DNA of 64,000 nt, taken from the NCBI GenBank assembly GCA_965228435.1, contig OZ245818.1:3100001-3164000 (forward strand), written 5' to 3'. This DNA is from Hoeflea_A sp965228435. Lineage in GTDB: Bacteria > Pseudomonadota > Alphaproteobacteria > Rhizobiales > Rhizobiaceae. Below, one piece after another: positions 34,073 to 43,496 of the stretch. Made by a program: the position numbers and the translations under genes. The notes beneath the pieces are model-generated. The model saw only the letters and a program-made list of their open reading frames with translations. It did no database searches and was not told the DNA's origin. The number at the start of each line of letters is the position of its first letter. Within the stretch, counting starts at the first letter, position 1.

Positions 34073-34102
34073 GGGGCCCGTCATCGCGCGGGCCCCTTTT
34101 TT
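34073..34102 (+). terminator. Rho-independent terminator after amtB
   Basis: GGGGCCCG pairs with CGGGCCCC across an 8-base loop and is followed by six T residues, ending the glnK-amtB transcript. Confidence 0.9.
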
Positions 34103-34222
34103 GTGCGGACTTTGTGCAGAATGCCCACCAAAGCGGCAATCGTCAGCGGCTCTGCTTAATATTTCATCAAATGCCTGTTTGTTCATCCGGTCTGCCTACC
34201 AAAAAGGCAGACTTTTCGCGAT

Positions 34223-34237
34223 TGGCACAAAAATTGA
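34223..34237 (+). promoter_or_regulatory. Sigma-54 promoter upstream of second amt gene
   Basis: TGGCAC, five A residues, then TTGA places the -24 GG and -12 G at the correct 12-base distance, about 40 bases before the ATG at 34277. I found no full NtrC dyad here, only half-sites (TTTGTGC repeated near 34101-34117), so the enhancer may be shared or degenerate. Confidence 0.7.
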
Positions 34238-34276
34238 CTCCCCTCGCCCAGAACGTTCTGAAACGGAGAGGGATTC

Positions 34277-35500
34277 ATGGAACAGCCACAAGTCGGCGGC
34301 GACGTATTCTTTGTGCTTCTAGGCGCCATCCTGGTGTTCGCAATGCACGGCGGCTTCGCCTTTCTGGAGGTCGGCACTGTTCGCCACAAGAGCCAGGTCA
34401 ACGCGCTGGTCAAAATCCTTGGCGACTTTGCCCTGTCGACAATCAGCTACTTTTTCATCGGTTTCGCCGTTGCCTATGGCGTGACCTTCTTTGTCAGTGC
34501 CGCGACCCTGTCGGGTGCCGGCGGGGGCGAGGTGTTCATGCCGCAAGGCTTCACGCTGGTGAAGTTCTTCTTTCTGACCACCTTTGCCGCGGCCATCCCG
34601 GCGATCATTTCGGGCGGCATCGCCGAGCGCATGCGGTTCCAGCCGCAGTGCATCGCGACCGTGGTCATCGTGGCCCTCGTCTATCCGTTCTTCGAGGGTA
34701 TGGTCTGGAACGGCAATTTCGGTTTCCAGGGCGCGCTGGAGAGTGCCTTCGGCGTTCCGTTTCATGATTTTGCCGGCTCCATCGTCGTCCACGCCGTCGG
34801 CGGTTGGATCGCACTGCCCGCGGTCATCCTTTTGGGCGCCCGCCTGGGACGCTACACCGAATCGGGCGGCTCGCACCCCTTCGCCCCGTCCTCGATCCCG
34901 TGGCTTGCCCTGGGGTCGTGGCTGCTCTGTGTCGGCTGGTTCGGCTTCAACGTCATGAGTGCCCAGTCGCTGGAAGGTGTCAGTGGCCTGGTGGCGATCA
35001 ACTCGCTGATGGCGATGGTCGGCGGCATCGTGGTGGCGCTGATTGCCGGGCGCAACGACCCGGGTTTCGTACACAACGGCGCGCTCGCCGGGCTGGTTGC
35101 CGTCTGCGCCGGGTCCGACGTGTTCCATCCGATCGGCGCATTCGTTGTCGGTGGCGTTGCCGGCTTCCTGTTTGTCAAAGGCTTCACCTGGTGCCAGGAA
35201 AAGCTCAAGGTCGACGATGTGCTGGGTGTTTGGCCGCTGCATGGCTTGTGCGGCCTGTGGGGCGGCATCGCCTGCGGCATTTTCGGACTCGAAGCGCTCG
35301 GCGGTCTTGGCGGCGTATCCTTCGGCGCCCAGCTGGTCGGGTCGATCCTCGGCGCGGCCTATGCGGCGGTCGCCGGTTTCATCGTCTACGGTGTGCTCGA
35401 TCGCATTGTCGGTCTGAGGCTGGCCGAAGAAGAGGAAGTGCGTGGTGCCGACCTGTCGATCCACAAGATCGGCGCCAATCCGGAAGCCGAGATCCTCTGA
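34277..35500 (+). CDS. Second ammonium transporter (Amt family)
   Basis: 407 residues with eleven membrane helices. Pore residues are kept (HDFAGSIVVHAVGG and WPLHGLCGLWG). It lacks the cleavable signal peptide of the upstream paralogue and starts directly into the periplasmic and helix 1 region (EQPQVGGDVFFVLLGAILVF). The C-terminal LRLAEEEEVRGADLSIHKIG keeps the GlnK-binding pattern. It has its own sigma-54 promoter, so both channels seem nitrogen-regulated, but independently transcribed. Tandem divergent amt paralogues occur in several marine alphaproteobacteria. Confidence 0.92.
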   Translation: MEQPQVGGDVFFVLLGAILVFAMHGGFAFLEVGTVRHKSQVNALVKILGDFALSTISYFFIGFAVAYGVTFFVSAATLSGAGGGEVFMPQGFTLVKFFFLTTFAAAIPAIISGGIAERMRFQPQCIATVVIVALVYPFFEGMVWNGNFGFQGALESAFGVPFHDFAGSIVVHAVGGWIALPAVILLGARLGRYTESGGSHPFAPSSIPWLALGSWLLCVGWFGFNVMSAQSLEGVSGLVAINSLMAMVGGIVVALIAGRNDPGFVHNGALAGLVAVCAGSDVFHPIGAFVVGGVAGFLFVKGFTWCQEKLKVDDVLGVWPLHGLCGLWGGIACGIFGLEALGGLGGVSFGAQLVGSILGAAYAAVAGFIVYGVLDRIVGLRLAEEEEVRGADLSIHKIGANPEAEIL

Positions 35501-35650
35501 CCGGCCAATCGAGACAATCAGCGTCGCCGCGTTCCCGCGCGGCGGCGCTGCATGGTTAATGCCCCTTTAACTCAACCGCCCGTATGATGGCCACCTGCGC
35601 GGGCCGCCTGTCCGCGCTCTGGGTAGCGATTACGAGTTCGAGGCGTTGTG

Positions 35651-38248
35651 ATGCAAACGGGCAATCCACTGATGTTTGGCGGTCATCTGCTGCTGGGCCT
35701 GAGAATCCCTGATTTTCTCAGACGGCCCATGCGGATCGTGATGGGCGTTTGCTGGCTTGGGGGGCTTGTCCTGGCGATTGCGGCGCTCGCCACCTGGAAC
35801 GTGTCCGACCCCAGCTTCAGCTACGCGACGGGCAAGGCGCCGGCCAATGTGCTGGGATTTGGCGGAGCCGCCTTTGCCGATGTGATGATGCAGTTTTTCG
35901 GCCTTGCCTCGGTGGCCGTTCTGCTGCCGATGATCCTGTGGGGCTTCTACCTCATGCGCGGCCGACCCGTTGACCGGGTGCTGGCGCGGATGTCGGCCTG
36001 GTTCGGCGGCAGCGTTCTTGTTGCGGCCGTGCTCGCCTGCGTTTCGGCGCCGCCTTCCTGGCCGCTGCCGACCGGGCTCGGCGGGGTGTTCGGCGACATG
36101 ATCCTGAAAATGCCGTCAGCGCTGACCGGCGACTATCCGTCCGGCTTCCTGGCCGTTGTTCTTGCCGTCGTGCTGGCCCTGCCAGGGACCTGGATGATGC
36201 TGTTTGCCGCCTTGCTGATCTCTCCGCCGGCGGTGGATGAGCGCAAATCCGGGAAAGTTGCCCGGGCGCGCATGCAGCGCAAGGATGACGACCTGGAAGA
36301 CGACGACGAAGACGAGGGTCGCCCCTTCGGTGCCCTGTTCCTCGGCGCGGCGACCCACTTCTGGCTTATCGGCAGGGCGCATTGGCGCCGCCTGACCGGC
36401 AAGGTCGCCGAAAACTGGCCGGCGCGCCCGGAAATTCCTTATGATTTCAACGAGGAAGAATTCACCAGTCTGAACGGTGAGGACCGTGTCGAGCCGGAAT
36501 TCGACGATGTCGGCCCGGCACAGCAAAAAGTGCGACCCGAGCCGGTCAATGACGATGCGCCGCCATTCGACGAAGACGAGCCAGATTACGATGACCCCGC
36601 CGCCGAATGGGCGCCACAGGAAGCTCCAGCGGACAACGGCGAGAGCCAGGTTCGGGTGGTGCCGCGCGCCAACAAGCCCAAACCCGGTGTTCGCGTCCAG
36701 CGCGAAGCGCAGACATCGATGATTCGCTCGACCGGTTTCGAACTGCCGCCGCTGCGGCTGCTGGCGGAACCCAAGAACGTCGCCAAGGATCCGAGCCTGT
36801 CGGACGACGCGCTGGAGCAGAATGCCCGCATGCTGGAAGGCGTGCTGGAGGATTTCGGCGTGCGCGGCGAAATCATCAAGGTGCGTCCGGGACCGGTGGT
36901 GACGCTTTACGAACTGGAGCCCGCACCGGGTATCAAGTCCTCACGGGTCATCGGGCTTGCCGACGATATCGCTCGCTCCATGAGCGCTATCGCGGCGCGT
37001 GTTGCCGTTGTTCCGGGGCGCAATGCCATCGGTATCGAACTCCCGAACCAGGGCCGCGAGACGGTCTACCTGCAGGAATTGCTGTCGAGTCGTGACTTCG
37101 AGGCGAGCAAGGCCAAGCTGGCGCTGTCGCTGGGCAAGACGATCGGCGGCGAGTCGGTCATCGCCGATCTTGCCAAGATGCCTCACCTGCTGGTCGCCGG
37201 TACAACGGGCTCGGGTAAGTCGGTGGCCATCAACACCATGATCCTGTCGATCGTTTACCGGATGTCGCCTGAGAAGTGTCGGTTGATCATGATCGACCCG
37301 AAAATGCTGGAACTGTCGGTCTATGACGGTATTCCGCACCTGCTCGCGCCGGTGGTGACCGATCCGAAAAAGGCGGTGGTCGCGCTCAAATGGACCGTGC
37401 GCGAGATGGAGGACCGCTACAAGAAGATGTCGAAAATCGGCGTGCGCAACATCGACGGCTTCAACAGCCGTGTCGAACAGGCCGCCAAGAAGGGCGAGGC
37501 AATCACCCGCACGGTGCAGACCGGCTTCGACCGCGAAACCGGCGAGGCAATTTACGAAACCGAGGAATTCGATCTGACGCCGATGCCCTATATCGTCGTC
37601 ATCATCGATGAGATGGCCGACCTGATGATGGTTGCGGGCAAGGACATCGAAGGCGCGGTTCAGCGGTTGGCACAGATGGCCCGCGCCGCCGGCATTCACG
37701 TCATCATGGCGACGCAACGCCCCTCGGTCGACGTGATCACCGGCACGATCAAGGCCAACTTCCCGACGCGGATTTCCTTCCAGGTCACGTCGAAGATCGA
37801 CTCGCGTACCATCCTGGGCGAGCAGGGCGCCGAACAGCTGCTCGGCATGGGCGACATGCTCTACATGGCCGGTGGCGGCCGCATTCAGCGCGTGCACGGA
37901 CCGTTCGTCTCCGATTCGGAGGTCGAGGAGATTGTCGGCTTCCTCAAGGCCCAGGGCGTCCCGGAATATCTCGACGCCATCACGGAGGACGACGAGGAGG
38001 ATGTTGCCGACGGCGGTGGTTCCGGCGGCGGCAATCTCGGCGATTCGGCTGATCCCTATGATCAGGCCGTGGCCGTTGTCCTGCGTGACGGCAAGGCTTC
38101 GACGTCCTATATTCAAAGGCGCCTCGGAATCGGCTACAACAGGGCCGCATCGCTCATCGAGCGCATGGAGGAAGAGGGCGTCATCGGCCCGGCCAACCAT
38201 GCCGGCAAGCGTGAAATCCTCGTGCCGACCGAAGAGGATGTGCTGTAG
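35651..38248 (+). CDS. ftsK: DNA translocase FtsK
   Basis: About 865 residues. Four N-terminal membrane helices (residues about 20-200) are followed by an acidic, proline-rich linker (DDDLEDDDEDEG and DDAPPFDEDEPDYDD). The motor domain has Walker A AGTTGSGKSVAINTMI and Walker B YIVVIIDEMADLM. The C-terminal gamma winged helix (RRLGIGYNRAASLIERMEEEGVIG) reads KOPS and activates XerCD. It pumps chromosome termini through the division septum. The ATG at 35651 directly follows an in-frame GTG; either could initiate. Its place before lolA is standard for the order. Confidence 0.95.
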   Translation: MQTGNPLMFGGHLLLGLRIPDFLRRPMRIVMGVCWLGGLVLAIAALATWNVSDPSFSYATGKAPANVLGFGGAAFADVMMQFFGLASVAVLLPMILWGFYLMRGRPVDRVLARMSAWFGGSVLVAAVLACVSAPPSWPLPTGLGGVFGDMILKMPSALTGDYPSGFLAVVLAVVLALPGTWMMLFAALLISPPAVDERKSGKVARARMQRKDDDLEDDDEDEGRPFGALFLGAATHFWLIGRAHWRRLTGKVAENWPARPEIPYDFNEEEFTSLNGEDRVEPEFDDVGPAQQKVRPEPVNDDAPPFDEDEPDYDDPAAEWAPQEAPADNGESQVRVVPRANKPKPGVRVQREAQTSMIRSTGFELPPLRLLAEPKNVAKDPSLSDDALEQNARMLEGVLEDFGVRGEIIKVRPGPVVTLYELEPAPGIKSSRVIGLADDIARSMSAIAARVAVVPGRNAIGIELPNQGRETVYLQELLSSRDFEASKAKLALSLGKTIGGESVIADLAKMPHLLVAGTTGSGKSVAINTMILSIVYRMSPEKCRLIMIDPKMLELSVYDGIPHLLAPVVTDPKKAVVALKWTVREMEDRYKKMSKIGVRNIDGFNSRVEQAAKKGEAITRTVQTGFDRETGEAIYETEEFDLTPMPYIVVIIDEMADLMMVAGKDIEGAVQRLAQMARAAGIHVIMATQRPSVDVITGTIKANFPTRISFQVTSKIDSRTILGEQGAEQLLGMGDMLYMAGGGRIQRVHGPFVSDSEVEEIVGFLKAQGVPEYLDAITEDDEEDVADGGGSGGGNLGDSADPYDQAVAVVLRDGKASTSYIQRRLGIGYNRAASLIERMEEEGVIGPANHAGKREILVPTEEDVL

Positions 38249-38378
38249 CGCGGGCTCTCCGGTTTCGCGCAAGCGTCACAGTTTAGTGCTTCCAGAGCCC
38301 GGCGTTCTTTGGGCGAATCTGCGTCACACTGGCGCCGCAGTTTCGTGACCTAACGTGGTCGCAATTCAGGAGATGCCC

Positions 38379-38999
38379 ATGAGTCTCAAGACCATCGCCG
38401 CGGCCGGTTTCACCGCACTCGCCCTTGCTTTTGGTGGGCCCGTTACCGCACAGGCACAGTCAGCGGCGGAGAAGATCGCCAATCATTTCTCTTCAGTGAA
38501 GACCATGACCGGCGAGTTTGTCCAGTTCGGGCCGACCGGTCAGCAGACCGCCGGCAAGTTCTTCATCGAAAGGCCGGGCAAGCTGCGCTTCAACTACGAG
38601 GATCCTTCACCGGTGCGGGTGATCGCCGACGGAAAATCCGTCGTCATCGGCAATCGCAAGCTGCGCACCTGGGATATCTATCCGCTTGGCAAGACGCCGT
38701 TGAAGTTGCTGTTGTCCGAGACCATCGACCTGGACAGCAAGATGGTCAAATCGGTTTCGGTTGAACCGGACCTGACGACCATCGTGCTCGGTGACAAGAC
38801 CATTTTTGGCAAATCGACCATCACGATGCTGTTTGATTCGAACACCTACGAGCTGCGCCAGTGGACCATCACGGATGCCCAGGGCAAGGACACCACTGTG
38901 ATGATTTTCAATGTGCAGAACGGCGTGCGCTTTGCCGACAGTGTCTTCAAAGTGCCTTACGAGCAGGTGCACCAGAGCCGCGGCAACAGCAACCGTTAG
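38379..38999 (+). CDS. lolA: Outer-membrane lipoprotein carrier protein LolA-like
   Basis: About 206 residues. The start at 38379 is chosen for AGGAG eight bases upstream. A signal peptide (AAAGFTALALAFGGPVTAQA) directs it to the periplasm. The mature domain has the LolA fold, with MTGEFVQFGPTGQQTAGKFFIERPGKLRFNYEDPSPVRVIADG at the start. It would ferry lipoproteins from LolCDE to the outer membrane. Co-location with ftsK and xthA is the usual Hyphomicrobiales order. Confidence 0.85.
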   Translation: MSLKTIAAAGFTALALAFGGPVTAQAQSAAEKIANHFSSVKTMTGEFVQFGPTGQQTAGKFFIERPGKLRFNYEDPSPVRVIADGKSVVIGNRKLRTWDIYPLGKTPLKLLLSETIDLDSKMVKSVSVEPDLTTIVLGDKTIFGKSTITMLFDSNTYELRQWTITDAQGKDTTVMIFNVQNGVRFADSVFKVPYEQVHQSRGNSNR

Positions 39000-39112
39000 C
39001 CCCACCACGAACAGATAAACTGTGCGCGGTCGGCGGATGGTACTGCCGGCCTCTATGCAATTTTGCTCTGCCCTGTATGGTCCCCCTGTCGTTCATTCGA
39101 GAGGGCCGTTGC

Positions 39113-39916
39113 ATGGCGTTTTCCGTTGCTACGTGGAACATCAATTCGGTGCGCCTGCGTCGGCCGCTGGTTTCAAAGCTGCTAAAGGCCCAGGCTCCTG
39201 ACGTGTTGTGTCTGCAGGAAACGAAATGTCCGAATGACGCCTTTCCGATGAAATCATTCCGGGCTCTGGGGTATCGCCATATCGAAGTGCACGGACAGAA
39301 AGGTTATCACGGCGTGGCGTTGATTTCGCGCCTGCCGCTTGTGGAAGTCGAACGGCGCGACTACTGCAATGTCGGTGATTCTCGTCATATCTCGGCCATT
39401 GTCGAGACGGCGGGCCGGCGCATCCGGGTGCACAATTTTTACGTTCCGGCAGGCGGCGATCAACCGGACCGGTCTGTCAATCCGAAATTCGCCCACAAGC
39501 TCGACTTCATTGAAGAAATGAAAGAGCTGCACTCGGAGTCCGAGAAGGATGTCTCATCGATCCTGGTTGGCGATCTCAACATTGCGCCGCTGGAAACCGA
39601 TGTCTGGTCGCATAAACAGTTGCTCCGGGTGGTCAGCCACACGCCGATCGAAACCGACGGGCTGAAAGACGTGCAGGCGAAAGGTGGCTGGGTCGACCTG
39701 ATGCGCCAGCACATTCCGGAAGAAGAGAAAGTGTACACCTGGTGGAGCTACCGGGCGCGCGACTGGTCTGCCGCCGACAAGGGTCGGCGGCTCGACCATA
39801 TCTGGGCGTCACCCGATCTCTCCCCGGCCTTGGCCGACGTGACCGTCATGCGCGAGGCGCGCGGTTGGAAACGGCCATCGGATCACGTGCCCGTATTGGC
39901 CCGATTCGAATTCTGA
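39113..39916 (+). CDS. xthA: Exodeoxyribonuclease III
   Basis: 267 residues from ATG 39113 with GAGAGGG ahead. Endonuclease/exonuclease/phosphatase fold with WNINSVR, LQETKC (catalytic Glu), YVPAGGDQ, VGDLNIAP (Asp and Asn) and the C-terminal SDHVPVLARF with the catalytic Asp-His. It cleaves abasic sites and removes 3' blocking groups in base excision repair. In related genomes the next gene is often the cyclic-nucleotide-binding gene; here that gene lies about 13 kb away. Confidence 0.92.
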   Translation: MAFSVATWNINSVRLRRPLVSKLLKAQAPDVLCLQETKCPNDAFPMKSFRALGYRHIEVHGQKGYHGVALISRLPLVEVERRDYCNVGDSRHISAIVETAGRRIRVHNFYVPAGGDQPDRSVNPKFAHKLDFIEEMKELHSESEKDVSSILVGDLNIAPLETDVWSHKQLLRVVSHTPIETDGLKDVQAKGGWVDLMRQHIPEEEKVYTWWSYRARDWSAADKGRRLDHIWASPDLSPALADVTVMREARGWKRPSDHVPVLARFEF

Positions 39917-39930
39917 TTTGGAAAGTTTGG

Positions 39931-39949
39931 GGCGCTGCTGGGCAGCGCC
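39931..39949. terminator. Hairpin between xthA and a small convergent gene
   Basis: GGCGCTGC and GCAGCGCC are perfect 8-base arms with a 3-base loop. No T tract follows on either strand, so termination strength is uncertain, but the position between convergent genes fits. Confidence 0.55.
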
Positions 39950-39959
39950 CGGATCGCGA

Positions 39960-40085
39960 TCAGCGGTTGCGAGACACCGGGTAGCGGGGTTCCGGGATCT
40001 TGTAGGGCCGGGTGCTTCCGGTGACCGACAGGATCGAGGCTATTCTCACAATGCCTTCTCCGGTTCTTTTCAGTACATTTTTCAT
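39960..40085 (-). CDS. 41-residue basic protein of unknown function
   Basis: A tiny frame from ATG 40085 with a perfect AGGAGG seven bases ahead, inside a longer frame that begins at 40184 without one. The product starts MKNVLKRTGEGIVRIASIL and ends TRPYKIPEPRYPVSRNR; the first half could be an amphipathic or short membrane helix, the second half is proline- and arginine-rich. It is divergent from a LysR gene, with 159 bases between the starts. I do not know its function. Confidence 0.6.
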   Translation of the reverse strand: MKNVLKRTGEGIVRIASILSVTGSTRPYKIPEPRYPVSRNR

Positions 40086-40244
40086 GTCAAATCCTCCTTC
40101 AAATGGATCGAAGGAGCGGCGTCCCGTCATTGGAATGCGCCGTCCTGTTGCACTGCAGGTGTTGAATGAAATGTGGCAATTCAAGACCAGCTTTATTATC
40201 CAATCGTCGAAGCCCGAATTGAGACTTTAGGATGGGTGGATAGA

Positions 40245-41162
40245 ATGAGCAGGCCGCAATTCAACGCGTTGAACCACCTGACCGCGCTGCGTGCTTTCGA
40301 GGCGGCCGCTCGCCTGGGCAGTTTCAAGGCTGCTGCCGAGGAACTGTTCGTGACGGACAGTGCCGTCAGTCGCCAGATCCGGCAACTTGAAGAGGCCGCC
40401 GGCGTCCATCTGTTTCTTCGCCGCAACCGGCGAGTGGAGTTGACCGCCGAGGGTCGCGGCTTCGCACGGGAGCTGCAACCGGCTTTCCAGCAGATCCGGC
40501 GGGCCGGTGCCGATCTCGCGGGGCTGGTCGGCGCGCAACCGCTTGTCATTGCTGCGCCGGCAACATTTCTGTTGCGCTGGCTCATTCCGCGTCAGGCGAG
40601 CCTTCAGAAGACCGTACCGGGCACGCCGATCCGGTTGGCGACCTGGGATGCGCCACCCGATCCGACCGATCAGTCGATATCGCTGTTCGTGGGGATCGGC
40701 GAGGCCGCGGACGATCCGTCCTCGGTCCATGTGGACCTGATGCCGGAGAGTTTTGCTCTGGTTGTCAGCCCCATGCTTGTCGGGCAAGGCGCATCCATTC
40801 AGGACGTTCTGGCCGGGCTACCGAGGCTCGTTCCACAGACGCGGCCAAACATCTGGAAAGACTGGATCGATGAAGGCGGCTTCGACGCACCTTTCTCGGA
40901 AATCCTCGAGTTCGAGCGGATGTTCTTCGCACTTCAGGCGGTGGAAGCCGGCATGGGCTCGACTATTGCGCCAGTGGAGATCGTGACCGAGTCTCTGATT
41001 GCGGGCCGCCTGATGATGCCGTTTGCATCGATCGTGAGAAACGGAACATACCATCTGATCTATTCGAAACGCCGCGGCCAGAGCCCGATGGTGAAGAATG
41101 CGGTTCGCTGGTTTGTCAGAGAGTGCGCCGATGTGCCAGCCGTCGAGCACAGATCCGGCTGA
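40245..41162 (+). CDS. LysR-family regulator (GcvA-like)
   Basis: 305 residues from ATG 40245; the frame extends to 40173 but adds nothing family-like. The N-terminal helix-turn-helix (LTALRAFEAAARLGSFKAAAEELFVTDSAVSRQIRQLEEAAGVHLF) is of the GcvA type. The effector domain begins near residue 90 (QPLVIAAPATFLLRWLIPRQ). It could regulate the divergent 41-residue gene, the downstream nucleoside hydrolase pair, or both. Confidence 0.85.
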   Translation: MSRPQFNALNHLTALRAFEAAARLGSFKAAAEELFVTDSAVSRQIRQLEEAAGVHLFLRRNRRVELTAEGRGFARELQPAFQQIRRAGADLAGLVGAQPLVIAAPATFLLRWLIPRQASLQKTVPGTPIRLATWDAPPDPTDQSISLFVGIGEAADDPSSVHVDLMPESFALVVSPMLVGQGASIQDVLAGLPRLVPQTRPNIWKDWIDEGGFDAPFSEILEFERMFFALQAVEAGMGSTIAPVEIVTESLIAGRLMMPFASIVRNGTYHLIYSKRRGQSPMVKNAVRWFVRECADVPAVEHRSG

Positions 41163-41325
41163 GCCATAATACGTTCTCATTCTGCAGGCGATATTCTGAA
41201 ATAAAAGGCTTTTTCGACATCAGTTGAGAAAAACTCATCTATTTGACGGAATAGTCGTTTGTCGACATTCCGCTGATCCGTCACGATCGCGCCGATCCAG
41301 GTCGGGTTGTGTGCGGAGAGGCAAC

Positions 41326-42270
41326 GTGAATTCACCCATGTTCATCGATACGGACACGGCGTCCGACGACGCAGTGGCGCTGATGATGGCCTTTGCGCAT
41401 CGCGGCGACAGCATCGTCGGCGTGGGAACGGTCGCCGGCAATTGTCCGGTCGAGCAAGCTTGCATCAATGCCTTGTATACTGCCGAGCTGTGCGACGCCG
41501 ACGTTCCGGTTCACCTGGGTGAAGCCGGACCAGCTGCCCGAGCTTTCGAATCCGCTCAGCATGTCCATGGCCAGGACGGGATGGGGGATATCGGACTGGT
41601 GGCCACCGAGCTGGCCGAAGGTGAGGGCGGTCCATCGGCAGGCCACGCGGCCGATGCACTGATCGCCGCGTCGCACGCCCATATGGGCAAGCTTGAGGTC
41701 GTCGCTCTCGGGCCGCTGACCAATGTTGCGAAGGCGCTCAAGAAAGATCCTGGCCTTGCCGGCCGGGTCGGACGCTGTTTCATCATGGGCGGCGCATCGG
41801 ATAGTTACGGCAACATTACACCGGTTTCGGAATACAATATATGGGCGGACCCGGAAGCCGCCGAGACCGTCTTCTCTTCCGGTATGTCAATCACGATGAT
41901 CGGATGGGACATTTCCCGAAAATACGCGACATTCGATTCCCGGGCCGCTGCTGAGCTGCGTGCGATCGGCACGACCAAAGCTGCCGTGGCCGTGGATTGC
42001 CAGAAGACGCTGATGGAATTCTGCCGCGACGTGACGGGTGTCGACGGCTTCGATCTGCCGGACCCCGTCGCCATGGCGGTGGCGCTTGATCCTCATGTCG
42101 TCACGGACAGCATTCAGGCAGCTGTTCACGTCGGGCTCGGCGATGACCTGACGCGCGGACAAACCATTGTCGACGACCGGCAGATGACCGAACGGGAATG
42201 CAACGTGACCATTGTGCGCGCGGTGTCGCGTAGCGGCTTCGTGGATCTGCTGCAAAGGGCACTGATATGA
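41326..42270 (+). CDS. Ribonucleoside hydrolase (IUNH family)
   Basis: 314 residues from GTG 41326, supported by GGAGAGG at 4-5 bases. The N-terminal calcium site is DTDTASDDAVALMMA, and the C-terminal half carries NIWADPEAAETVFSSGMSITMIGWDISRK and FDLPDPVAMAVAL with the metal Asp. These enzymes split nucleosides to ribose and base. The ATGA overlap with the next gene (adenosine deaminase-like) makes a two-gene purine salvage operon. Confidence 0.88.
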   Translation: MNSPMFIDTDTASDDAVALMMAFAHRGDSIVGVGTVAGNCPVEQACINALYTAELCDADVPVHLGEAGPAARAFESAQHVHGQDGMGDIGLVATELAEGEGGPSAGHAADALIAASHAHMGKLEVVALGPLTNVAKALKKDPGLAGRVGRCFIMGGASDSYGNITPVSEYNIWADPEAAETVFSSGMSITMIGWDISRKYATFDSRAAAELRAIGTTKAAVAVDCQKTLMEFCRDVTGVDGFDLPDPVAMAVALDPHVVTDSIQAAVHVGLGDDLTRGQTIVDDRQMTERECNVTIVRAVSRSGFVDLLQRALI

Positions 42271-43241
42271 GCGGCGCCACCAAACATTGGGCTCATCTGC
42301 CGAAGGTCGAGTTGCACACCCACCTCGACTGCGGCCTCAGTATCCGTGCGGTGCGGTCGCTTTTCGGACCAATCGGTGCCGACGCCTATCGCGAGCGCTA
42401 CCGTGGACCCGAACGATGCCAAGACCTGCGCGCCTTCCTCGACTGCATCGATACCAGCCTCGATCTGCTGCAAACGGCACCGGCCCTGACCCTTGCCGCA
42501 GCGGATATGGCCGATCAACTGGCCGAAGACAATGTAGCCTATGCGGAAGTGCGGTATGCACCGTTGCTTCACGTCCGCGATGGATTGAGCGGTGAAGAGG
42601 TTGTCGAAGCGGTGCTTCAGGGGTTTTCGGCAAGTTCCGTACCCGTCGGCGTGCTGCTTTGCACCCTGCGGCATTTTTCGACGGAGCAGGGATTGAAGAC
42701 ATTGGCACTCGCCGAACAATATCTCGGAAATGGGGTGGTCGGGTTGGACCTTGCCGGAGACGAGAGGAACTTTCCGCTCGATCCCCACGTCGAGGTGTTT
42801 CGGCGTGCCCGCTTGCGTGGCATCCCCTACACGGTGCATGGCGGCGAGGCGCGCGGCGCTGACAGCATGCGCGAGATACTCAAACATCTGTCACCGAGCA
42901 GGATCGGGCATGGTGTCCGTTCGATCGAGGACGCCGAGGTTGTCGACATGCTGTGCGAGCGCGGCGTTCATCTGGAGGTGTGCCCGTCGGTCAACCTGCA
43001 GATCGGACTGTTTCGGTCAGCCAGCGAACACCCGATCGACCGGCTACGGCGCAGGGGCGTTTCGGTCGGTGTCAACACGGACGCCCGCGCGACCACGGGT
43101 GTTACGCTTGACCATGAATATCAGCTTCTGGCCGAGGCCTTCGGCTGGGACGAGGAAGTGTTTCGCCAAGCCAACCGGGATGCTCTTGCCGCCAGTTTTG
43201 CGTCGTCGTCGGTCAAGGCGGCGATCGCGAAGGCACTGTGA
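42267..43241 (+). CDS. Adenosine deaminase-family hydrolase
   Basis: 324 residues. Zinc ligands appear as HTHLDC at the start and HGGEARG in the middle, with SRIGHGVRSIEDAEVV and HLEVCPSVNLQIGLFRSASEHP, then VGVNTDARATTG with the catalytic Asp. This is the adenosine/adenine deaminase family; the first metal motif HTHLDC is the usual one. It would convert adenosine to inosine and ammonia. Overlap with the nucleoside hydrolase gene suggests a linked deamination and base release. Confidence 0.88.
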   Translation: MSGATKHWAHLPKVELHTHLDCGLSIRAVRSLFGPIGADAYRERYRGPERCQDLRAFLDCIDTSLDLLQTAPALTLAAADMADQLAEDNVAYAEVRYAPLLHVRDGLSGEEVVEAVLQGFSASSVPVGVLLCTLRHFSTEQGLKTLALAEQYLGNGVVGLDLAGDERNFPLDPHVEVFRRARLRGIPYTVHGGEARGADSMREILKHLSPSRIGHGVRSIEDAEVVDMLCERGVHLEVCPSVNLQIGLFRSASEHPIDRLRRRGVSVGVNTDARATTGVTLDHEYQLLAEAFGWDEEVFRQANRDALAASFASSSVKAAIAKAL

Positions 43242-43496
43242 GGATTTGGGGCAAACCCGCTGCGCCTATTTGGTGTTGAGACCTTGCGTCAGAGTGACCG
43301 AATGCAAGGCCTTGTCGATCCAAGACGACGCGTGCGTCTTCGAAGCGGCGAAGGCGGGCACGTTATCCAGGATGATGATATAATAGACCTGATGGATGAT
43401 GTAGCGTCTCGGCGATGCGCACCGCGCTGCTTGGAAGAAGTTTCCAGTTTGAGGTTTGATTGCCGCTTGTGATGCTGATCCGACGCCAGGAGATGG

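Noticed and set aside
35525..35544. GC hairpin after the second amt gene as a terminator
   Set aside because: Stem of 7 bp (CGCCGCG/CGCGGCG) exists but no T tract follows and GC-rich stems are frequent; too weak to list.
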